From positions 1-7,046 of the forward strand of contig CALDNM010000189.1 in NCBI GenBank assembly GCA_937915045.1: DNA of 7,046 bases, read 5' to 3'. Source of the stretch: an uncultured Clostridia bacterium (GTDB lineage Bacteria > Bacillota > Clostridia > Peptostreptococcales > Anaerovoracaceae). Each line of letters begins with the position of its first letter. The first letter of the stretch is position 1. The notes beneath the pieces were generated by a model that saw only the letters and a program-made list of their open reading frames with translations, did no database searches and was not told the DNA's origin. Below are positions 1 through 4,745 of this stretch, piece by piece. Position numbers and translations under genes: made by a program.

Positions 1-496
1 CTATCATGTTGAGGCCGAGCCCGCATGAGAGTCCGACAAAGAACGAATATATAATGCAGAGGATCTCATTGCCCTCGAAATCGAACTTGTCGCTCCTGGT
101 GAAAATGATCGTCATGATGACTGTGAGCGCGGCGACCAGTACAGTCGGGCATATGTGAAAATCGATATAACGAAGTATCTGCCAGCACAGCAGAGCGTGC
201 GCGGCGAGAAATGCCGCGACTCCAAGTGAAAAATGAGGGTTCCTCGTTTTGCCGTCAGGGCCAAGCGCGAGCGCGAGCATGATGTCACCGATAAGGCAGA
301 AGATAAGGACCGGCAGAAGGCCGAAAAATACATTACTGCCCGAAAAAATGAACGCGGAATATCCGACCGCTATGAACAGAAGTCCGGAGCATGTTTTTGT
401 CACTAAAAAAGCTTTAAGTCTGCCAAGACCGGCGAGAGCCATAGTCACGACGGCCAGAACAGCGTACAGGATCGAAACTGTGATCAGTAAACTCAT
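1..496 (-). CDS. YhhN/TMEM86-family membrane protein (putative lysoplasmalogenase), 3' end outside the window
   Basis: The reverse strand stays open from an ATG at 496 to the window edge, giving 165 residues without the C-terminus; family members are usually a little over 200 residues. The product is almost entirely hydrophobic, with about five visible membrane segments. It shows YhhN-family landmarks: a Lys at the start of a helix (VTKTCSGLLF, about 32-41), the LIGDIMLALA segment with Asp71, and a following FSLGVAAFLAAHALL stretch (89-103). Characterised family members cleave the vinyl-ether bond of lysoplasmalogens, releasing a fatty aldehyde and a glycerophospho-base. Three ATGs stand in a row (502, 499, 496). 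The one at 496 is chosen because AGGTG at 508-504 lies 7 nt upstream of it. The gene is divergent from aldA. The family assignment is fairly firm; the enzymatic activity is inferred. Confidence 0.8.
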   Translation of the reverse strand, partial: MSLLITVSILYAVLAVVTMALAGLGRLKAFLVTKTCSGLLFIAVGYSAFIFSGSNVFFGLLPVLIFCLIGDIMLALALGPDGKTRNPHFSLGVAAFLAAHALLCWQILRYIDFHICPTVLVAALTVIMTIIFTRSDKFDFEGNEILCIIYSFFVGLSCGLGLNMI

Positions 497-514
497 CATC
501 ATCACCTCGCGAAT

Positions 515-523
515 ATTATATCA
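515..523 (-). promoter_or_regulatory. Extended -10 promoter of the YhhN-family gene
   Basis: On the minus strand the sequence reads TGATATAAT, a perfect TATAAT (520-515) preceded by the TGn extension. The best -35 candidates are poor (TTGTTT at 545-540 with a 19-bp spacer), which is tolerable for an extended -10. Transcription would start near 508, leaving a very short leader that begins at the ribosome binding site. Confidence 0.6.
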
Positions 524-559
524 CATGAGGCATAAAGAAAAACAAGGGCATTACTGCGT

Positions 560-572
560 TTGGTACTACCAA
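560..572. promoter_or_regulatory. Palindromic operator of GntR/FadR-subfamily type over the aldA -35 region
   Basis: TTGGTACTACCAA is a perfect inverted repeat of 6-bp arms around one base. It fits the FadR-subfamily operator pattern TnGTnnnACnA exactly and is close to the ATTGGTnnnACCAAT site of the PdhR/LldR group. Its centre (566) lies about 36 bp before the expected aldA start point, so it covers the region where a -35 element would be. That position suits a repressor. No GntR regulator gene is present in the window; the regulator is inferred. Confidence 0.55.
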
Positions 573-586
573 TCAAAATAAAAAAG

Positions 587-595
587 TGGTATAAT
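587..595 (+). promoter_or_regulatory. Extended -10 promoter of aldA
   Basis: TGGTATAAT is a consensus extended -10 (TGn plus TATAAT at 590-595). There is no good -35 hexamer 17 bp upstream; that place is occupied by the palindrome at 560-572. Transcription would start near 602, leaving a leader of about 43 nt. TGTCAG occurs twice around the start point (595-600 and 602-607), which may or may not be meaningful. Confidence 0.7.
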
Positions 596-644
596 GTCAG
601 TTGTCAGAATACTTAAAATTTTAATATAACAGGAGGTATTGAAA

Positions 645-2096
645 ATGAAACAATATGAGCTGTTTATCAACGGTAAGTTCATTCCTAACGGAAGCAGAGA
701 AATGACAGATGTCATCAATCCTGCTACAGAGGAAGTGATCTCACGGGTTCCGAAAGCGACTGTGGAAGATGTGGAAAACGCGGTAGATGCCGCTTATGAA
801 GCGCAGAAGTCATGGGCAAAGGTACCGGCTATCGAGAGAGCTGGATATCTGATGGAGCTCGCTCAGCTCGTCAAGGACAACGCGGAGATGTTCGCGCAGA
901 CGAATACGGCTGAGATGGGCAAGACTATCGCTCAGTCGAGAGATGAGGCTGGATGGCTTTCTGAGTATATCATTTACTTCGCTCAGATGGCGCGTCATAT
1001 GAAGGGGGAGATCCTTCCGAGCGATCGTCCGAACGAGAACATTTTCATGTACAAGATGCCTATAGGCGTAGTCGCAGGTATCATGCCGTGGAACTTCCCG
1101 CTCTTCCTTATAGGAAGAAAGGTCGCTCCAGCGCTGGTTGCCGGAGACACTGTAGTGCTCAAACCATCGAGCGATTCGCCGAATGGCTGCTATGAATTCG
1201 CGAAGCTTGTTGAACAGAGTTCACTGCCTCCTGGGGTAATAAATGTTGTGTCCGGAGCAGGATCGGTAGTCGGAGACTCGCTTTCGAAGAGCCCGAAGAT
1301 AGCGATGGTTTCCATGACCGGAAGTACAGAAGCCGGCAGGAAGATCATGGCGACGGCTGCTCAGAATATCACTAAGGTATCGCTGGAACTCGGCGGCAAA
1401 GCGCCTGTCATCGTCATGAATGACGCGGACATCGACGCGACCGTGGAGCATGTCTTCAACTCACGTATGATCAACTGCGGGCAGGTCTGCAATGCTGCTG
1501 AACGTGTATATGTCCAGGAAGGTGTCGCGGATGAGTTCATCGAGAAGATGACGAAAAGAATCGAGAAGGCAACTTACGGAGACCCATTGACAAAAGTCGA
1601 TATGGGGCCTATGGTTAATAAAGCGCAGGCTGAACATGTCGATGAGCTCGTAAAGAGCGCGGCAGCTGAAGGCGCGAAGATCGTATGCGGAGGCAAGAAG
1701 GCGAAAGTCGACGGAAAAGGTTTCTATTATGAACCGACTCTGGTCACCGGATGCACGCATGATATGACGATCATGAGAGAAGAGATCTTCGGACCGGCAC
1801 TTCCGATCTCGACGTTCAAGACTCTCGATGAAGCTATAGAAAAGGCGAATGACTGCATCTACGGATTGACATCGTCTATCTATACGCAGGATACAGACGT
1901 TATGCTCAGAGCTCTCAATGAGATACATTTCGGAGAGACATATGTCAATCGTGAGCATTTCGAAGCGTTCCAGGGATTCCACGCGGGCGTGAGACAGTCC
2001 GGTATCGGCGGCGATGACGGCGAGCACGGTCTTGAAGAATTCTTAGAGACACATGTATGCTATGTCGATTACGACACAAAAACACAGGGCAAGTAA
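645..2096 (+). CDS. aldA: NAD-dependent aldehyde dehydrogenase, AldA (lactaldehyde/glycolaldehyde dehydrogenase) type
   Basis: This is a full-length 483-residue aldehyde dehydrogenase that oxidises an aldehyde to its acid with NAD in the cytosol. The ATG at 645 has AGGAGG at 631-636, 8 nt upstream; an in-frame TTG at 639 is too close to that site to be the start. Family landmarks are PWNFP (149-152, with Asn150), KPS (173-175), MTGS (224-227), the general-base Glu248 in LELGGK, the nucleophile Cys282 in GQVC, and EEIFGP (379-384). It resembles E. coli AldA along its whole length, including the NREHFEAFQGFHAG segment near the end. The E. coli substrate-binding residues Arg161, Glu443 and His449 correspond here to Arg158, Glu440 and His446, with a constant offset of three. 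Small 2-hydroxyaldehydes such as lactaldehyde or glycolaldehyde, from deoxysugar or glycol breakdown, are therefore the likely substrates. It appears monocistronic. Confidence 0.93.
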   Translation: MKQYELFINGKFIPNGSREMTDVINPATEEVISRVPKATVEDVENAVDAAYEAQKSWAKVPAIERAGYLMELAQLVKDNAEMFAQTNTAEMGKTIAQSRDEAGWLSEYIIYFAQMARHMKGEILPSDRPNENIFMYKMPIGVVAGIMPWNFPLFLIGRKVAPALVAGDTVVLKPSSDSPNGCYEFAKLVEQSSLPPGVINVVSGAGSVVGDSLSKSPKIAMVSMTGSTEAGRKIMATAAQNITKVSLELGGKAPVIVMNDADIDATVEHVFNSRMINCGQVCNAAERVYVQEGVADEFIEKMTKRIEKATYGDPLTKVDMGPMVNKAQAEHVDELVKSAAAEGAKIVCGGKKAKVDGKGFYYEPTLVTGCTHDMTIMREEIFGPALPISTFKTLDEAIEKANDCIYGLTSSIYTQDTDVMLRALNEIHFGETYVNREHFEAFQGFHAGVRQSGIGGDDGEHGLEEFLETHVCYVDYDTKTQGK

Positions 2097-2123
2097 ATAT
2101 TTTATATAGATACTTGATAGTCC

Positions 2124-2170
2124 ATCAAAACATAAAGGCGGCCGGGTAAGGGCCGCCTTTGTGTTTTGAT
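2124..2170. terminator. Bidirectional intrinsic terminator between aldA and the ADP-ribosylglycohydrolase gene
   Basis: The arms 2124-2143 and 2151-2170 pair over 20 bp, with a single G-U wobble and a 7-nt loop. The GC-rich core (GGCGGCC with GGCCGCC) is nearest the loop and is flanked by A- and T-rich stretches, so the hairpin can end transcription from either side. It starts 27 nt after the aldA stop and ends 6 nt before the stop codon of the convergent gene. Confidence 0.92.
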
Positions 2171-2176
2171 TTTATG

Positions 2177-3205
2177 CTATTTTTCTTCTATTATATCCAG
2201 GAGATCGTCCGGGAGATATGAAAGGGCTTCTTCGTTGATCTCTTCGGGAATGCCGAAGAACGCTTCCGCGACAGCACCCGCTATCGCTCCGGTCGTATCG
2301 CAGTCTCCTCCGATGCTTATGCAGTTCCTTATGCAGTCTTCGAAATCTTCGGCTTCAAGGAAGCATTCGAGCGCCTGAGGGACAGATCCGGCGCACGTGA
2401 CATCGAATGAATAGTCGGGGCGTATCTCATCAAGTGTAAAGTCGATCTTATAATATTTTTCTATCTCACGGCGCACTTCATCTTTTGAGTCAGTGTTTCT
2501 CGCTGTGAATATAGCTGCCGCTACAGCTTCAGCCCCGTTGATCCCGTCGGGATGGTTGTGCGTGACTTCTGCCGAGATGACTGCCCATTCACGGGCTTCT
2601 TCTATTGTAGAGGCGAGGAATCCGCAAGGGGAGACGCGCATAGCACTTCCATTCCCAAGGCTGCCATAAGGTTCTCTTGTCTCGCTTTCCAGCCATTCGG
2701 TGAAACGCCTGCCATATCCCGCGTCGATGTATTTGTTTCCATAATACTTTATTTCGTCAATAAAATCATCGCGGAGACTTCCTTCGCGTCCGCCGCTGAG
2801 CCAGCGCGTAAGGCCGGATTTGACAGCGCAGGTCATGACGGTATCATCGGTGAAGCGGCAGCCTTCACTGAACAGAGGAAAATCCTTGGTCTTTATGTTG
2901 TCGAATTCGTATTTGGAGCCGGCGATGTCGCCCGCGACCGCTCCGGCGCATGTGCCTGATATCAAAACATTTCCCTCCTTATCGATCATGAATTTTTCTT
3001 TGTCATCACCGCTGGTATCGATCTTGTCGATGAAGACCAGCAGAAGCGCGAATATAACAGCCAAAGAGAGCTTTAAAGACATAGAAAAGCGTATACTGCC
3101 GGCGCACCGATCTATGATCAGTATGATGAGAAAACTCAGGACGAAAGCCGCCACAGCAGAAGACGCGATGATATGTATTTCGTTTTTTTGATTGCGCTTT
3201 TTCAT
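2177..3205 (-). CDS. ADP-ribosylglycohydrolase (DraG/ARH family) with a two-helix membrane N-terminus
   Basis: The 342-residue product has two parts. Residues 10-32 and 43-60 are hydrophobic helices, with a basic start (MKKRNQK) and a short loop. From about residue 84 a complete DraG-type domain follows: GAVAGDIAGSKYEFDN (88-103), FTDDT (118-122; Thr119, Asp120 and Asp121 expected metal ligands), GNGSAMRVSP (184-193), THNHPDG (215-221) and GGDCDTTGAIAG (299-310; Asp301, Asp303 and Thr304 expected metal ligands). Such enzymes use two metal ions to remove ADP-ribose from proteins or small ADP-ribose adducts; the target here is unknown and no ADP-ribosyltransferase is nearby. The ATG at 3205 has no clear ribosome binding site. 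An in-frame TTG at 2965 (codon 81) has AAGGAGG 8 nt upstream and would yield a soluble, family-typical protein. The fold is certain; the start is not. Confidence 0.88.
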   Translation of the reverse strand: MKKRNQKNEIHIIASSAVAAFVLSFLIILIIDRCAGSIRFSMSLKLSLAVIFALLLVFIDKIDTSGDDKEKFMIDKEGNVLISGTCAGAVAGDIAGSKYEFDNIKTKDFPLFSEGCRFTDDTVMTCAVKSGLTRWLSGGREGSLRDDFIDEIKYYGNKYIDAGYGRRFTEWLESETREPYGSLGNGSAMRVSPCGFLASTIEEAREWAVISAEVTHNHPDGINGAEAVAAAIFTARNTDSKDEVRREIEKYYKIDFTLDEIRPDYSFDVTCAGSVPQALECFLEAEDFEDCIRNCISIGGDCDTTGAIAGAVAEAFFGIPEEINEEALSYLPDDLLDIIEEK

Positions 3206-3211
3206 AGTTTT

Positions 3212-3220
3212 ATTATAACA
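3212..3220 (-). promoter_or_regulatory. Extended -10 promoter of the ADP-ribosylglycohydrolase gene
   Basis: On the minus strand TGTTATAAT is a consensus extended -10. It ends only 6 nt before the ATG at 3205, so the start point would fall on or beside that ATG, giving a leaderless transcript. The -35 position falls inside the loop of the terminator at 3224-3250 and is not consensus. Confidence 0.55.
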
Positions 3221-3223
3221 GAA

Positions 3224-3250
3224 AACTCCCGGACGTGATATCCGGGAGTT
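3224..3250 (-). terminator. Intrinsic terminator of the acetyltransferase/membrane-protein unit
   Basis: A perfect 10-bp stem (3224-3233 with 3241-3250, core CTCCCGGA) with a 7-nt loop lies 11 nt after the stop codon at 3262. The run of T that follows on the minus strand is short (TTTTCTGTT including the stem end), so termination may be incomplete. It directly abuts the promoter of the next gene. Confidence 0.75.
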
Positions 3251-3261
3251 CGTATCTGAAA

Positions 3262-3837
3262 TTATTTGTCTGTATCTGTGTTTTCGTCCGAAGTGTTATC
3301 CTTTTCAGGCGCTTCTTCATTAGCTTCTTCTTTATGATTGTATTTAGCTGCTTTTTCCGCTTTTTTTTTAGCTCTCGCTTCTTCTTTTGCGGCGCGTTTC
3401 TGCGCTTTATTTTCAGCTTCAGCCGCGATTTTATCTTCTCTTGCTTTTTTCTCCGCTTCTTCTTTTTCTTTTCTCGCTTTTCTCTCTTCAGGTGACTCTT
3501 CAGAAAGACGAGCTGTCTGAACAGCGACCTTCGATGTAGTGCTCTTTCCTATAACTGTAGGATGTCCAAGTTTTCTGATCACCCTCGCGAGTACGAAGAA
3601 GACAAACATCCAAGCGTAGTACGCGAATGCCTGACCGACGATATACTGTATAGCCTGTCCCGGGTTCGAGCTGATCGAGACGCCGTAGTTGCTGTAATAA
3701 GATGAGATGTATGAGATCGCGCTGTATGTCATGTATATCGCGATGGCCGCGGTGATACCTGCTACGATGTAAAGTACTATCTCAAGAGCGCTTGTCTTTG
3801 CTCCTGCTCCGGATGTTCCTTTCTTGCTTAATTTCAT
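3262..3837 (-). CDS. Small two-helix membrane protein with a Lys/Glu/Ala-rich tail, function unknown
   Basis: I do not recognise a family. The 191 residues fall into a short basic N-terminus, a hydrophobic helix at about 19-44, a Ser/Tyr/Asn-rich loop (45-60), a second helix at about 62-86, and a hydrophilic remainder. Residues 112-165 are almost purely Lys, Glu, Ala and Arg with no Pro or Gly, as in a long charged single helix or coiled coil. The last 25 residues are acidic. With basic residues before helix 1 and after helix 2 (RVIRKLG), both ends are probably cytoplasmic. The ATG at 3837 has GGAGGT at 3852-3847, 9 nt upstream. It lies 43 nt behind the acetyltransferase gene with no clear promoter between, so the two are probably co-transcribed. 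The composition of the tail makes homology by similarity alone unsafe. Confidence 0.75.
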   Translation of the reverse strand: MKLSKKGTSGAGAKTSALEIVLYIVAGITAAIAIYMTYSAISYISSYYSNYGVSISSNPGQAIQYIVGQAFAYYAWMFVFFVLARVIRKLGHPTVIGKSTTSKVAVQTARLSEESPEERKARKEKEEAEKKAREDKIAAEAENKAQKRAAKEEARAKKKAEKAAKYNHKEEANEEAPEKDNTSDENTDTDK

Positions 3838-3880
3838 TTAACTGTTACCTCCATTCATTTTATGCTGTTTTTATCAGTGC

Positions 3881-4489
3881 TTATATTCTGCACAGGTCTT
3901 CGAGATTGTCGTAGATCTTTTTCACCGGCCAATCCCACCATTTGATGCTGCGAAGACTTTCTATAGTGTCCGCGTCAAACCTTCTTCTGATGAACTCGAC
4001 TGGATCTCCGGCTACGACCCAGTATGCCGGTACAAAGCCGGAAACTGTGGAATCCGCTCCGATGACAGCGCCATCACTTATATGTGTGCCGGGCAGTATA
4101 GTCACATTTTCACCTATCCACACATCGTTGCCTATGACGGTGAACTCACTTCCGCAAGACGCGTCACGATCCGGTGCCGCTTTTTCCCAGCCATGTCCCA
4201 TGAGATGGAAGGGGTAAGCCGTAGTTGAGCTCATCCTCGGATCGGCATCATTTAGAAAGATTTTCACACCTTTCCCTATGGAGCAGAATTTCCCGATGAA
4301 AAGCTGATCACGATCGTCATCGTTCAGACCTGTTATATGCTCCTGAAATCTTTCAGGGTGGTCATTATCGACATAAAAAGAATAATCCCCTATGTGGACG
4401 TTCGGATGATCGACGACGTTTTTTATGAAGACGATATCCCTGTTTTTTTCGTTTGGGTATATCGCGTCGGGATTGGGTCCGTATGTCAT
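3881..4489 (-). CDS. Xenobiotic-type (Vat/CatB) hexapeptide-repeat acetyltransferase with an altered catalytic site
   Basis: The 202-residue product follows the Vat/CatB family throughout. The N-terminal GPNPDAIYP (4-12) and HIGDYSFY (32-39) are typical, as are IGKFCSIGKG (65-74), AYPFHLMGHGWEK (91-103), the left-handed beta-helix VIGNDVWIGENVTILPG (118-134) with further hexads to about 150, and a C-terminal RRRF...WWDWP (168-188). The family acetylates hydroxyl groups of small molecules with acetyl-CoA, including streptogramin A and chloramphenicol, as a trimer. The catalytic His that normally sits in NGANHRM is missing: this protein reads NDADPRM (80-86), with Pro84 in its place. Resistance activity should therefore not be assumed. 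The ATG at 4489 has AAAGGA 10 nt upstream, a moderate site. The family call is firm; the activity is unknown. Confidence 0.87.
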   Translation of the reverse strand: MTYGPNPDAIYPNEKNRDIVFIKNVVDHPNVHIGDYSFYVDNDHPERFQEHITGLNDDDRDQLFIGKFCSIGKGVKIFLNDADPRMSSTTAYPFHLMGHGWEKAAPDRDASCGSEFTVIGNDVWIGENVTILPGTHISDGAVIGADSTVSGFVPAYWVVAGDPVEFIRRRFDADTIESLRSIKWWDWPVKKIYDNLEDLCRI

Positions 4490-4537
4490 TGATGATCCAT
4501 CCTTTCATCCTCTGTCGAAAACTAACTCACTTAATAG

Positions 4538-4566
4538 ATGATAGAAGTTTGTCTGTTAAAAGTCAA
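4538..4566 (-). promoter_or_regulatory. Sigma-70-type promoter of the acetyltransferase gene
   Basis: On the minus strand TTGACT (4566-4561) and TATCAT (4543-4538) are separated by exactly 17 bp, each hexamer differing from consensus by one base. The start point would be near 4531, giving a leader of about 41 nt. It probably also serves the downstream membrane-protein gene. Confidence 0.72.
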
Positions 4567-4580
4567 TGGAAAACGGGCAA

Positions 4581-4602
4581 TTTCAGTTAAATTTCAGTAA
4601 AC
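4581..4602. repeat. Tandem 11-bp direct repeat, possible response-regulator site
   Basis: TTTCAGTTAAA (4581-4591) is followed directly by TTTCAGTAAAC (4592-4602), so TTTCAGT recurs at one helical turn. OmpR/PhoB-family regulators bind such 11-bp spaced repeats. The pair is centred about 60 bp upstream of the expected acetyltransferase start point, a usual place for an activator. It could also act on the divergent carboxypeptidase gene. The function is inferred from spacing only. Confidence 0.4.
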
Positions 4603-4684
4603 CCGGGTCTTCGTCAGAGCTCTTGCGAGGCAGGCCCGGAATGTGTGAACGGGGTAAAGATTTTGTGTTTTTTCGCGGAGGAGG

Positions 4685-4713
4685 TGGACGAAAAGTGACA
4701 GATAAGTTAGAAT
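4685..4713 (+). promoter_or_regulatory. Weak promoter candidate for the carboxypeptidase gene
   Basis: TGGACG (4685-4690) and TAGAAT (4708-4713) are 17 bp apart; the first matches consensus at four of six bases, the second at five. The start point would be about 4720, just before the ribosome binding site. If this is the true promoter, the leader ORF at 4695-4745 would not be translated. I saw no better promoter for this gene in 4490-4737. Confidence 0.25.
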
Positions 4714-4745
4714 CGAGAAAAAGAGAAAGGACGCGAAATGCATAA
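4695..4745 (+). CDS. Possible 16-residue leader ORF overlapping the carboxypeptidase start
   Basis: A GTG at 4695 has a strong ribosome binding site, AGGAGGT at 4679-4685, 9 nt upstream, better than that of the gene behind it. It would encode MTDKLESRKRERTRNA and stop with TAA at 4743-4745, after passing over the carboxypeptidase ATG (4738) in another frame, an 8-nt overlap. That arrangement is typical of translational coupling. The peptide is rich in Arg, with AGA, AGA, AGG and CGA codons clustered. It has no recognisable homologue and is too short for coding statistics; the strong site and the overlap are the only support. Confidence 0.4.
   Translation: MTDKLESRKRERTRNA

Noticed and set aside
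249..581. Open frame of 110 codons on the plus strand
   Set aside because: It lies opposite the YhhN-family gene, which has family motifs, a ribosome binding site and a promoter. This frame runs into the promoter region of aldA and has no family features.
639..644. TTG start two codons before the aldA ATG
   Set aside because: Only 2 nt separate it from AGGAGG; the ATG at 645 has the proper 8-nt spacing.
1461..2027. Open frame of 188 codons on the minus strand inside aldA
   Set aside because: It is the antisense shadow of a strongly conserved coding region, with no ribosome binding site noted and no recognisable domain.
2552..3191. Two overlapping plus-strand open frames opposite the ADP-ribosylglycohydrolase gene
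   Set aside because: The minus strand carries a complete enzyme domain with metal-binding motifs; these frames show only shadow composition.
3235..3520. Phe-rich plus-strand frames resembling membrane proteins
   Set aside because: They are the complement of the Lys/Glu/Ala-rich tail (AAA/GAA codons read as TTT/TTC), which explains the hydrophobic composition.
4602..4660. CCCGGG...CCCGG and CCCGG...CGGGG pairings before the carboxypeptidase gene, considered as a riboswitch or terminator
   Set aside because: The stems are only 4-5 bp with mismatches and long loops, and no known riboswitch core was recognised.
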